Positions 11,364 to 23,690 of a DNA stretch of 64,000 nt are shown one piece after another. Origin of the DNA: Rostratula benghalensis. Its lineage: Eukaryota; Chordata; Aves; Charadriiformes; Rostratulidae. Under the pieces are notes generated by a model. The model searched no databases. It was not told where the DNA came from and saw only the letters and a list, made by a program, of their open reading frames with translations. The stretch lies in the NCBI GenBank assembly GCA_013399305.1, contig VXAI01000372.1, forward strand, positions 186,001-250,000. Direction: 5' to 3'. Made by a program: the position numbers and the translations under genes. Within the stretch, counting starts at the first letter, position 1. Each line of letters starts with the position of its first letter.

Positions 11364-14076
11364 CAGGACTGGAAGGTGGACAGATGTGGCACCGCCTCTG
11401 CCCCATCACCTACCACATGTTTGTGGGGCACCTGGCACTAAAACATGCGTAAGCGACCCGATTCTGGGCCAGAGCTTCATAGGCAGGAGAGCAGCCCCCT
11501 CACTGCCCTCCACACAAGTAACATTCATTCTTCCAAACAGCCCAAAAGGTTTCCAGCCCCTAGCTCTTCCACAGAAGCACTGAAGGGCAAGATAAACCTT
11601 TCCCAGATGAAACCAAAAGTGCAGCTGGCAACAGAATTCATCACCTGACGCCCAAGACATGCAGGTACAGCCATTATGCAAGTAATCATATTATACATCT
11701 GAATCCCAGTCCATACAAAAATAGAACATTTAAACCTCCACGTACAAATATAAAGCAAGTAAACCATGCAATATATTCAGGAAGTTAAGCAGCATTGTAT
11801 TTATGAACATCAGTCAAAGCTCTCTCTAAATGCATGATACAACATTTTGCTTAGGAACAATATTCCCTGAGCAAACTGGAAGCTTGTGCCCCACACGGGG
11901 TGCCAATAAATATGTAATTATTTAGGCCAGGCTGGCCAATGACAAGATGACTGATGCACTCCCTCACTTCTCGCTCGAAGGAGGAAAAAAAGAAAAGAGG
12001 TAAAGAAATTTATGAGTTCAGAAAAAAACTAAACTACTTTAATATAATATTAATAATATTTTTTTAAAGGAAATAATAAAATAGGTACAATATATATATC
12101 TACAAAACCACATAAAGCTCCCAGAGAGATGTCACTTGCAGGCACTGGAAAAGTTCCATTCCGGGCTCAGTAATGAATAGGAACTGGATTCCAAAATACA
12201 CTGATGGGGATCAAAGACAAACTGACAGGGTCTTCCTCAGAAGTCCTTGAAGTCCTTCCATCAGTCCTTGAAGAAGCAGCTATCAAGAAGAGCCAAACTG
12301 AGCCCTTCATCCCTCAGCTTTTATACAGAGCATGGCAAATAGGCTGGAATGCTCTATTGGTCAGCTTGGGTTACCTGACCTGTCCACTGCACCCCACAGG
12401 TGCAATCCCTCCATGGGTTAAACCACCAGTTTAGCTGACCCTGATTACCACAGTAACAAGTGAAAGTAAAAGCCTCTCTCACTGAACAGAAAGTTGACTC
12501 TGCTTTACCTCAACCAGGACATGGGGGAAGGGAGAAACTGTGTCCTGAGATCTGACACTCTTACCCCCTCTAACTGTGATAAAGTTCAGGGAAGTTAGAT
12601 ACAGAGGTCCTGTTTTATGGTAGATGACCCTCAGGAGGCATAACTCGAGCCTGGGAGGGACAGCACTTTGCTAAGGGTTGGGACACTGCAGACTGATAAG
12701 GTGAGAGATAGTGATAGCAGAGACTTCTGTACAGCCACCAGCAGGGAGCAGTGAGCAGTGGCTACTTCCCCAGATGAGGACAACCCAGGAGGAATGGTTG
12801 ACCCTAGCTCAGGCAGTGCCCTCACCAATGGGACACAGTCCCACAGAGTCTGAATGTGGTTAGACAGAGCCAGATGCTGGTAAAAGAGTCCATCAGTAGT
12901 TCAAGACCAGGCAGGTAGTGGACCAAACCCACGGACCAAACAGGTAATCTAGTCAGGAACAAATGGAAGCAGGGCTAGAAAACAAGACTACAACATGGCT
13001 CAAAAGTCCATCCAGTAGTCAGGGACAAATACAGGCATAGAGACACTTTATAAAATACGTTCAGGATGACTGTCTATGAGACTAGATACCTGCAATATAT
13101 AGATACATAGCTTCAAAGCCCACCAAAGAAGGTTTACCTACAACATAGGTTGTGAAAAGGCTGTAGGTCCACACTTCATCTTAATGGAATTCCTGGCAAG
13201 TGTGTGGGTCCCAGGTGAGACTGGTCAGAGCTACCAAGACTTGTTAATTCCTTGAGGGCACTGTTGATAGGTTTGGAAGAAGTGGCATGGGGTATGAGCT
13301 ATATTTGAAATCTCTTCCCCTGTGCATACCTGTAGCTGTGGTGAGTAACACACCACATCATTGCCTAGAAGATATTGTCCTCTCTCTCACCCCTTTACAG
13401 GCAGCTTAGAGCATCAGGAAAACGCTGATCTCACACAAAACACAGAAACTGGTACGACAGATCATATTATGTAGAAAGGTGCAGGACTGAAATCCCTAAC
13501 AAAGCCCCAAAAGTAAACCCAGTTTAGTCAAACAGCAAGCACCCCTACCACAGTTCCTTCACGCTGCACAGGTAAGCAACATAGAAAGGTCTTTTCCTAC
13601 TGAACTTGTGGCGCTAATAGAGTTCCTCAGCCATCTTCCTATTCCTTTAAAGTTAAAAAACACTTTAAACTCATGGACTAGCATAAGGTGTGTCTGACAC
13701 TACAAAAGCAGTTAAACTTGTCAGCATAATTTCAAGAGCATTGCAGAGATTTTTATTTATTTGTTTATTTTAAAATAGCAGGGATTTCCAGTGTAAATAA
13801 GGGGAAGGTGGAACCTGAGGTGACCGAGCCAAGCCTGGGATGAGACAGGATTCAACACTCAGTAACAGAAAATGGAGACATTTCCTCTTCCACCTCACCC
13901 TCAATTGTGCTTTTAAAAATCTCAGAATGGCAGGATCAAGGGGGTCACATTTCTGGATGGATTCCCAGCTCTGATTCAAATGCAGCACTGTCCACTACAC
14001 AGATTTTTAACGGAGCAAAATACACTTGAAATAATTTGTACTGTAATTAGAAACCTCGCTTGCATTTGTAATTATT

Positions 14077-14107
14077 AAAAAAAAAAAAAACCACCAACAA
14101 CCCAAAC
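14077..14107. repeat. A14 run passing into CCACCAACAACCC
   Basis: A pure A-run continues without interruption into a C/A-only sequence. The same pattern occurs at 16648 and 35110. Low-complexity sequence. Confidence 0.75.
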
Positions 14108-15991
14108 TCTAATAAATAGAGTCTGTTAAATCCTTACTGCTATGGTGAGGTGTTTATTATTCTGTATTTACAAGTTTCTGTTCAACCTTTGGAAGGTTTA
14201 ACAGGAATTAAAATACATGATACAAAAATAAATCTGTATCGACCTGTGTCCTTTACACATACACAAGCACAGTAAACTGCAACTAAGCTCAGCAACAAAA
14301 CCTGACTTAACATCTTCGTGCAATAAAGAGATTGAAAAAACAAGAAATGTTCACAGACACAAGGATAATACATTTTTAGATACTTTTATCTGAAAGCAAC
14401 GGGGACAGGCCAATAAGCACCTTTTTTTCTTTTAAGTTAGGAGATAGATAATTTGATAGCGGTAGTGGAAACAAGAGTCTCCTTTGTGACATCTATATCC
14501 CCTGCTAACTTGAACACACATACTTGCTGATACAATACAGCCTGAGAACCTGGATGTGAAAAGAGGCAAGGCCAGTACTCATAAGTACTTTAAAAACCTC
14601 ATAATGTCAGGTGATCTGGTTACCCATGCTCAGCCAGCAGACAGGACACCAAGTAAGCACAATAGGATCTTAATGGCTCTGGCCGGCGAGCAATTGGGGT
14701 GCTCAATTCTGAACAAGCTGCAAATGGACAGAGCAGTCCCAGCAAAAACTCTACAGAGAGCCACAGGTTCAGCCTAATGCATCTGTCTGCTTTTAGCAGA
14801 ACAGGTTATTCCTTCAAGGTCACCACAGGCCTCAAGGAGCAGCTAACAGAAGCAGCTGTCTCATGAAGCTCTTTTCACATTTCTCAACTCTTCTCTGATG
14901 GCTGGAGAGCCACAAATGGGATGGTCACCGCACACTCAAAAGACAGACCTCAATTTTCTGGAGTGTTGCTGTGATGAGCAGTACCCCAGATGCCTCTGCA
15001 GGGCTTGCCCTCTGACTGAATGTAACCTGGGGCTGAGGAACTTGGAGAAAAGTTCTTGAGCTGCTTTTGCACAAGAAGTTCATTATCCTGTGCTCCAAAG
15101 CCTTGTCTGAGCTCTGCAGCTGTACCACTTCATGGCCCTAAAGAAAGGCAGGATGAAAACATGCCTATGCCTAAAGCATTACTGTGAACTGAAATAGCTT
15201 ATATTTTAGACTTAGAAAACTTTATAGAAAAAGACTCAGAGCACACAAGGTAGGTTTGGTCTATTGCAAACTGTGCAAAAATAAGACACAAAATAACCAT
15301 CCGTCCAGTCATTCTCTGTTCCTCATCAGAAATATAAAGGCAGAAGTCTCAGTCATCACCTATGCTTTTTAAAATTGCTTTTATTCCTATTTAACATTAT
15401 GCTGTTGCAAGTTTATTATGTTTTACACCAGCTACTGGTAAGTTATCAGATTTGGACTTGTAATTATTTGCAAAACTCAGAGAATATAAGCAGTGAAAAG
15501 GATGGCATTGTTTTGGGGTTATTTTTATTACTTCCTCAAAGGAACATAGCCCACCAAGACTATTTAGTTTGCATTAATCTTGTAATCTTTCCTAACAAAT
15601 CATGTACAGAAGTATTTCCCAGTGTCTGCTGAACATGGTGACAGCAAATACATGTAGACACAGCATGTAATTTAGGGAATATTTTTGTTTTATTTATAAC
15701 ATAACATGGAAGTGAACAGGATGGTCTGTTTGCAGTTGCCATGGAAATTGCTGGCATTAGCTCGCTTCTTACCAAAGAGGAAGCAAAGAGCTTTTCACTT
15801 TCTGCTATTTAACCTCTTTTAATATTAAAATCCTATATACTGCAGTAGTACAAATCTTTCCTCTTTAGAAGGTCAAGGGCATTCTAGAGCTATCATGGTA
15901 AAAAGAAATTAGCTATTTTGAGTACAGTGCATATGCTTTGTGAACATGATATTTCTTGAAACAGATTGAGCTCATCTGCTTAGAAGCATTT

Positions 15992-16016
15992 CTTTTTTTT
16001 TTTTTTTCTTTTTTTT
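15992..16016. repeat. T-rich homopolymer tract
   Basis: Two T-runs (15 and 7) separated by a single C, followed by AAAA. Simple sequence. Confidence 0.8.
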
Positions 16017-16647
16017 AAAATATTTTGGAGAAGTCTTTGGATTGTGAAAGCAACAAAAACTGGCAAAAGATGGACTAAGGAAGTTAATGTAAAGCACCTC
16101 CACATAATTTTTACTAACTTCTCCCTACCACGCTGTTGCTCTGTGGCATAATCCCAAGGGATGGATACTTTCACCAATGATGAACATCTGTATTGCACTG
16201 ACTTCCCTCTTCACGCCTACAGTTCAAACAACAAAAGCAACACAAAATCCCTCCTTCCTTGCAGAATTATGACCTTGAGGAGGGAGGAGTGACTCCATGA
16301 AGCCCTGTGGTATTTCACTTCTTGCCTTTGCAGCTAATGGCAGGCAAAAACTTTCCAGTTAATATAAAGTTAGGTAACAACAACTCTCTTGGATATGACA
16401 GCAAAATTCAGTTTCAGTGAAGACTCATGCTACCTGCATCTGTATAATCATGAAGTAGTAATACTGAATGTAACATAGCTCCTAGCTCAGTGCTGTCAAG
16501 GCTAGGTATCCTCTGGAACCAGTGAGGCCTAGGAGAGAAGCATCCCACCTTGTTTCAATCACCAGTGTTCTACAGATTTAACAAAGACTAAAAAGCCTGG
16601 AGGATCCACTTTTGCCTTTAAATCTGATAACTATTTGAAAACAAATT

Positions 16648-16674
16648 AAAAAAAAAAACCCACCAAAACCCACT
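16648..16674. repeat. A11 run passing into CCCACCAAAACCCAC
   Basis: Second example of the A-run to C/A-only pattern seen at 14077. Low-complexity sequence. Confidence 0.75.
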
Positions 16675-17732
16675 AGAAACACTTATTTAAACTAGAACAT
16701 GTCCTTTAAGAAAAGATTTTAAAGTTTCTGGTAATGGAAAGTCCACCAGTCCCTTGGCAGACTGGAAGAGGCGTTAATCAGTCCGTTTTGGGGAGAGAGG
16801 TTCATTTAGCCTATGTGGAGCAGGAAGGAAACAGGAGGAAGAAAATTTTTTGAGCATTCAGTTCCTATTCTTCCTCAATATGCACCAAAAATCAAGTTTT
16901 AAAGTAAAAAACAATAAAGCAAGAACATGAACAACTTCCATACCAAAATAATATCCTTTTTCCAACCAATCACAGGAGCTGGAAATATTTTTAAATACAG
17001 GAAAAAAAAAAAAAAGAAAACAACAACAAAAAAAGGAATCTAAATGCTAAGAAGTAAAGAAGTCCTTTACCCACCTTGGTTTTTAATAGGTCATGCACAA
17101 TATCACATTTTAACAGTCCCCTGCTACTCATTTTTCAACTGGCACTTTGTAGTTTCCTGCAGCTTTGCAGTGTTTGTAGTAACATACTGGGGTGTATGGC
17201 ATATCTGATCTACAGATGTCTGCTAAAATAGGCTGTGTGCAAGCTTAGCTCTGTAGTGTGGGGTACCGAAAATGCTGCATTTAGCTACGGGGCATATTCT
17301 GCTTCCACCCCCGATGGCAGCAATCTCCTGCATCCAATTTTGTGAAATGCAGGAGTTATCACTCAGTGTGGCAGGGCAGCCAGGACATAGCTGATATCAA
17401 TTCAGGTTTTTCCTGTTAGGTGAGGAAATTAAAAAGATACAGGAAAAAATAGGCTGGACTCATGCCATCCTGTTTAGAGGTGAGCTGCAAATAATCTGTC
17501 AGTAGCACAAGTAATGTGAGGTTAGGTGCCAAGTGCCCTTCCTATCATCATTACATGGGGCAGTCGGCACCTACCCATGCTTTCATCTCACTTCTCAAAG
17601 CACACACGTACATGAGCGTGGATAAAAAGCGCAGTTCATCTTTAACAGGGAACTCTTCAAGTCGATATATTGCTTAACTGGCAAATAACACAGCACTTTG
17701 GACAGAGGTGAAATGTGGAGATCATCTCTCTA

Positions 17733-17891
17733 TTACAAGAGCCTGGCAGCAGCATTCAGCACCAGCTGGAAATTGTACAGGGTCTTATCAGGCCAGGCTG
17801 TCAGGAGGGAGTTGCAATAATCTAATCTTGATGTGAGAAATGCACGGGTAACCAATTCAAGGTCAAGACAGCTGCACACCATAGATATTTG
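17733..17891 (-). pseudogene. Old LINE reverse-transcriptase fragment
   Basis: Read on the minus strand, codons from 17891 to 17736 are open (52 codons) and end at TAA 17735-17733. The peptide contains TSRLDYCNSLL, followed about 15 residues later by QLVLNAAARLL. This pair is a hallmark of the C-terminal RT region of L2/CR1/Jockey-type LINEs ((S)RLDYCN.LL.GLP......LQ.VQNAAARL). Here the usual GLP is AWP and LQLVQN is FQLVLN, so the copy has diverged. Stops lie on both sides, and the rest of the element is not recognisable. It is clearly not the recent avian CR1 3' end, because the motif belongs to a region upstream of that. It is an ancient relic, not an active element. Confidence 0.72.
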
Positions 17892-18145
17892 TTAAAAGAT
17901 AAGAGAGCTCCTGAAATAACTTTCAAGATCTTGATTTGCTGAGGTAGGCAAAATAAAAAAAATATAATTTAAAAATCCGCTTTCCAGTGAGGGAAAGTGC
18001 AGGTAGCAGTGACGGACAAAGAGCATTTCACCTCAGACAGAGCTGCCTTTCAGCGCTGTTTCACTCGGTGATCCATCTGCATCATTTGTAAGGAACAGTA
18101 ATAGGCTGCCAATATTTTAATAAGAAGCTGCCACAGAATTCCATC

Positions 18146-18631
18146 TCAGCTGTGATAAATCTGGAGGCTCCAGGGAACGGTTGTTTGTAGAAGGAACGGG
18201 CAAGAAATTAGAAGTCTACCCATTTTTCTTCCCTTTCCCACTGAAACACATACTTCAGGAAAACAGACCCAGTGAAGGAGGTGCTGATACTGTGAGGTAC
18301 AGCGCTCCACCCACTCTGTGTGCTGGAAAGCCATGAGCTTCCTCCAGAAGCTATTTAGACTCATTAGCACACGCTGTGCCTGTGCTAAGGAGCCCTCTCT
18401 CTCAGCAGCACTCACCCCATTACAGGGGTTTTGAACAGGAGGAAGCTGATGCCTGTCTGGCTCAGAGAGGGTCAGAGCTAACCCGCATCCCTGCACCCAG
18501 CTGTGCTGCCAACACCCAAAAGAACCAAAAAGAAATTGTAGGGCCAGGGGCTGGAGAGGCCAAAGCTGTAAGGTCGGGTAGAAGGAAAGGTAAGCAGGAA
18601 GCCAATCAGAAAGGCAGAGTTCACATCTCAT
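18146..18631 (-). other. Unrecognised 161-codon open frame, probably chance
   Basis: It begins with a true ATG (18631-18629) and runs 161 codons. It is one of the longest ATG-initiated frames in the window, so it is recorded. The peptide has no recognisable domain, is rich in L, S, W and C without pattern, and lacks a nearby promoter signature or a good Kozak context. The + strand is also open for 85 codons over part of the same interval, which is typical of a locally stop-poor composition. It is most likely non-coding. Confidence 0.12.
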
Positions 18632-19179
18632 GACACTAATTGTTTACTGGCACACCTGCCTTATCACTGTTCACCCAGGTTTGCTGTCTCCCGTACAGGA
18701 ATCCCACATCCCAGCCTACAGAATAATGCCCATATAAAAAGCAAGATCCTTGGTTTATCAGTTGCTTTTGAATACCTAAAGTTTGTAAATTCAGCAAGAC
18801 CTCCTTGAGTAGAATTCAAAGACACGATTACCTTCTGCTAAGGAAGAGTGGTGGAAGTCAAAGGACCTATCTAAACCCAGATACTTGACATAGGATATAA
18901 AAGCTGTTCTTAGCAGCTGGCTAAATTAAGAGACACAAGATGGACTTAAAATACACAGTTACATAGTACTATGCTACTGCTGCTGCCTGCTTACTCATTG
19001 TCCCTGGTTGCAATGTATTAGCACTATCTGCTATTATTATTGAAGTTGTGTGATCAGATGCATGCTAATATTTTATTTCTGGGGGACAAACAACTATTAT
19101 AATGTTATAATGACACAATCTTACAAAACACACTACTGATCAAACTTACCAGCTGATGCACAGCAGTTAGCTAATGGCT

Positions 19180-19215
19180 TCTTTTCTTTTTTTTTTTTTT
19201 TTCTCCTTTTTTTAA
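19180..19215. repeat. T-rich tract
   Basis: CTTTTC followed by an 18-base T-run, CTCC and a second T7 run. Simple sequence. Confidence 0.8.
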
Positions 19216-22200
19216 AGGAATAATTGTTGGCATTTCAAGCTTTTCTTCTCAATATTCAGTAAAAATGCAGGTACATGGGACAAGTTAGTGATTTGTTGGA
19301 GTTTTTTGGTGAACGTGATCCAAGATAATTTTTTTAACCAAATCATCCTTCTTTGTCTGCCCTTCAGTTGGTAATCTAGTACAAGGAGCAAAGTCATTCC
19401 AGTTCTTCAAATTCTTTTACTTTGGTCAAAAAAAGCATTTCTATAGAGATGTTTTTCTTTCTAGCCATAGTAATGAAACACATTTGTTGGCTTCACTCCA
19501 GAGATTGTAAATAGGTGTCTATCCTTGTTTAATTTCACAGTAAATAACGTCTTCTATACATTCTTACAGCTGAAGAAATGTAAAGTAGATTTATTTCAAT
19601 CTCTGGTTCTTATGGCTTGGTAAATACAGATGGAAAACAATGTCAAACTGCTACAAGGTAATCAGATCTTGGGTGGAAAAACAAGAAGGGTCACTGAATA
19701 CATATTCCTAAGGAAAAAATTAAATAGAAAACTGTCAAGAGAGAACTGAAAATGTATTAACTTCATCCCCTTTCTCCAACCCCCTTTAACAACCCAGGGG
19801 ATTCTGACTTGGTGGAGACTACCTTTCTTCAGGAAACATTAGAAAAATTTAATTAGACATATTTGTATGCTGCTGTTACTATGTAGAAGAAAGGGAAGAG
19901 GCAGAATATAAGAACACGACATGTTTCCCTTAGTGCCATCACTACTTTTTTTCTTTTTTTGTAAAAACACAGAGAAAAGTTTGATAACTCTGCCCCAGCA
20001 CCATCTGATTCAAGGACTACAGCCGGCACTGGGCAGGCATCACTTTTTGTGATTCATACTCTACTGCTGCAGTTCTCTGTGTACTAACAAAGGTAATGAT
20101 GTTTTATTAGGTTTCCAGAAAGCCCCTTTCCATTCTGTGGTCAGTTCTGTTCTATAACTTTCATTCTTCCATTATTTCCTCCCTTCCATTTAGTTTGTAA
20201 TTGCCATTTTCCCCCTCCAAATTTCCTGCCAGTCAACCATCATATTGGTGATTTGGATGGAGCTAAAGCTGAGTGAGCTTTAATGACAGACCAGAGTCCC
20301 TGCTGTGTTAGGCAGCCTGCAGACAGGGAGGATTGCTGCAGAGGGCTTGCAGTTCCAGCCCTATTAGTCTATCATGCTTCATCTTCTGATTCTTAGAACT
20401 TTATTTAACAGGATCTGGCCAAGGCATCACTAAGGGCTGTGTAGCCCCCTGTGCACATACACTCTTTGGGAGACGTGCATTGTAGGGGATGCTTCCAATC
20501 CAGTAACCACATGGCCTCAAAGCCACCTCATTCAGTAGCTTTCTTCATTCCCTCTTCTCTGATGGTGTATTCAGCCTCCAGGGGCTCATTGCTGCTCATT
20601 GCTTCTCCGGTGGAGCAGCCTCCTCTGAAGCGTCAGCGCTACCTTCGCCCTGCCAGGCCCTGCTTTAATAATGGCCTCCTTCTTCTCCTCGGCACCAAAA
20701 CACACCCAGGGCCTCACGCAGGGAGCCCACACCTCAGGCTTGCTTCCTGCCAACGCACTGGCCAAATCCATCACCTTTACACAAATCCTTGGCTCCCCTA
20801 GCCTCCCAGCTCTGCTCCAGCAGTTTTGAGCACAGATAGCACAATTCAGGACTTTATCTGCTGCCAACCAAGAGCTGGATGCACAGGACTTTTGTGCACA
20901 AAGCTGAGCTTACTTGCTATGGACCCACAAAGTAAACAAGGCCCCTGCAGGAGGAGGAGAAGAAGAAACACCCTGCAGAAACTGGCTGTGAGGTACTTGC
21001 GATGAAGGCTCCCTGCATTTCATCACATGCATGGGCATAACAATTTAAACACCTGGCTAAGAAATGATGGAAAGTCTCTTTCCAACAACTTAATGACATA
21101 CCGTTGGATATCATCATATCAACAGTAAGCTGAAATACGAGTGAAAAGATGGCAACCAAAGATGACAGGGTCTAATGGCTTCTGAGGCAGCAAGCCTGTG
21201 AAGAAGGCTACGGGAGCTGTGTATCATTTTTCAGTCACGAACATTAAACCGCAGTGTCCACAAAGATAAGTGCGCAAACAAGGTCCAAATTAAATAGAGT
21301 CAGGAAGGGCAGCATGAATACAGAGAAATAATCAATAATATTTGCTATCAACAAATCTGGGACAAGACTGGGTGTTTTTTTACAAGAAAGATTCCTTCAA
21401 CATGAAAAACACATAGGCTTTGATTTCCCCCAGTTTTCAGGAGTTTTCTGATGAGACACTGGAAGAATTAATTCTCCCTTTCATAACATTATCACCTTCT
21501 GAATAAACTGTTCTTTTTCCCATTGTCCTTCCATTGGTCCTCATCATATAAAGGCAAGCAGATGGTGAAAACTTTCAAACACAGTAGCATTTTTGAAGGA
21601 AAATTTGCAACTTCCTCAGTTTTGATGCTTCCTACTCACAGAACCAGTTGTGGTCCTTGTAGAGTACAATCCAAAGGAGGCTATTAATTTGTGAAAGGCT
21701 ATAATTACCAGTAACAGCCAGCTAAACCAACAGCCCACTTTTGGAAAGCGACACATCACCCAACATTATAAAGCTGCGAAAGAAAGCACAGAAAAATGCT
21801 TTCCAAATGAAAAGACAGCTAAGTCATACATAGGAATCTATACTACAAAAATTCATATAAAATACATCTTATAGTAAAACTAACATAATTACAAGTAAAT
21901 TTTGCTAATGTTTGTGTTGAAAGCTGTATATTCATAAGGGAAGGAGGGGCAAAAAAATCATCTATTGTTCCATATTTTGAAAATAATGAAGTTAGTACTA
22001 ATTCTATAACTGATAAAATCAGGAGCAGCCTTCCAAAGACTTCATTACATCTTAGGGCAAAACCTTGGTAGGTGCCTCTAGGGAAACCTGCCCAAGACAA
22101 CTTCATCTATGTTTAAAGCAAGTCCACTGAACTAAGTAGTGGGCAATAGGTTTATCAGGACAATAGAAGTTTCCCTAAATCCCACACTTCCCATAAAAAG

Positions 22201-23496
22201 GAGAAAAATGCCCCCCAAAGTCATGAAAATTATACTATATCAGCACACATCCCTGCCTAAAATCTTAGAAAACTTGATTACAGTACGTGGATGTTCCACC
22301 AAAACCTTATTTTTCTTTCATACGAGCAGTTATTTAAATACAAGGGTTTCACCACAAGGATTCAACTGTGAAAACTTTACTGCTGAGGAGTAGTCTGAGC
22401 AGTCCTGGATAAAGGTCCAGGTTTGGAGCCAGCACACATGACAAACAAAAGTAGGGCCACAGCCTTCTATTACTGGCCAAAGTGAGAAGCAACTGCAGAT
22501 GCTGCATTAAAGAAAGCTAGTGCTCTCCAAAGCTGTTTACAGAAGAAAGTACTCCCAGAAAAACCACAGCCCACATGAAAGAACTTAAATAAGCTTCAGC
22601 TGAAGAGGATGAAGGTCCAAAGCTCTTTTCCCTTGGTTGGTCATAGCTCTAAACTTGTGGCTCTTCTATTACAGGGTGCAGATGGTGCCCTAGAGATGTC
22701 AGTGGAGAGCAGGGACCAGTGGGAAGCATTGCCTCTCCAGTGCCCTGCCCTCCAACCTTTGTAGTCCTGCCCAAAAAATTAAGTTCATGCCTCTTTCATG
22801 AGATGTGGATGTTGTCTCCAAGTATTTCGTACCCCAGCACTGACTATAGGGAGACATATACATCCACATCACAGTTGCCAAAGTATTGGTTTGCTCTTCT
22901 CCTTGTTCATGCCAAAAGTGAGCTTTTCCAGGTCTTCGCAGTAATGTGCTCCCCACTCTTCCAGGAGCTACCCATTACATGGTGGTTGTTGGGCAATGCT
23001 GTCTTTAGCAACAGAGGCTGTAAGATACAAGCCAGCTCTGATCCAGGAGCCGGCTAGACAGAACACACACCAGAACTTACAGACTACTTTCAAATTATTT
23101 CTGAAGATGAACCTTTATCAGGGCAACCAGTGCATATTCAGGCAAGCCCAGCCACTTAGTTAAAAAAAGTGTCCCTAAAGCAGATGAAGGAAAAACATGC
23201 AAGCCCTTTCCAGCACCACTCTTAATTATCACTGTAACAGGCTGCCTTCTTTCAAAGACAGTAATAGCAAATTCCCTCCCACCTCTCTAACTAAAAATTA
23301 GTGTTTGAAATGAGGTGGTATATTTTAAAAGAAATCTATTTTGATTTTAGAATCCCACACTTATCTTTACACACGGTGTCAGGATGCCTTAAAGTGTTAA
23401 ATAATTCCCTGCCATCCGCTTCCTTGCAAAAATGTCATTTCTCTATTCTTCCCTCCTCCTCCTTTGACATTAATAATTATAATTGACATTATTGTG

Positions 23497-23690
23497 CTGG
23501 CCTAGAACTCAGACTGTCTTGCAATAGGTCTTAGCTTTGCCACAGATTTTTTGCATGACCTTGGAAAAGTCATTTCACATCACGCATCAGTTTCCACGTG
23601 GCCAGATATAAGAAATTTTACTCTGTATAATCCTTCCCCTCTTTGGCACAGAGGATGCATAGTGCTTAACAGAATGAGGGCCCGCTCCAG
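23497..23690 (+). mobile_element. MIR / CORE-SINE copy (ancient)
   Basis: The order of words follows the MIR consensus: a GCCTAGAACTCAGACTG-like start, then TTAGCTTTGCCACAGA (consensus GGCTCTGCCACTTA), TGCATGACCTTGGAAAAGTC (consensus TGTGACCTTGGGCAAGTC), CATCAGTTTCC (consensus CCTCAGTTTCC), and finally ATAATCC...TTTGGCACAGAGG, which aligns with the tail region of amniote MIR. Divergence is high, as expected for an element that stopped moving early in amniote evolution. Such copies are sometimes retained as regulatory DNA, but nothing here shows that directly. End positions are approximate. Confidence 0.75.

Larger units (their letters stand above)
11364..17732. other. Anonymous DNA, no gene recognised
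   Basis: The first 100 bases after the gap still carry several CpGs (around 11392, 11449, 11454 and 11459), and then CpG density drops. The 12.0-12.1 kb part is strongly AT-rich. An 11-bp word (AGTCCTTGAAG) is repeated near 12.24-12.27 kb. Homopolymer-type tracts are listed separately. No protein similarity, LINE or LTR was recognised. Confidence 0.55.
17892..23496. other. Anonymous DNA, no gene recognised
   Basis: Contains the 161-codon minus-strand frame listed at 18146, a mildly GC-richer patch at 20.6-20.8 kb with about six CpGs in 200 bases, and T-rich tracts at 19180-19215. Nothing matches a protein or repeat family I know. Confidence 0.55.

Noticed and set aside
10802..11583. Frames of about 200 codons crossing the N gap
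   Set aside because: About a third of each consists of unknown bases, so the apparent length is an artefact.
20451..20867. GC-richer patch with 116- and 93-codon frames on opposite strands as a gene
   Set aside because: Both frames are open over the same interval, neither peptide is recognisable, and CpG density is only moderate.
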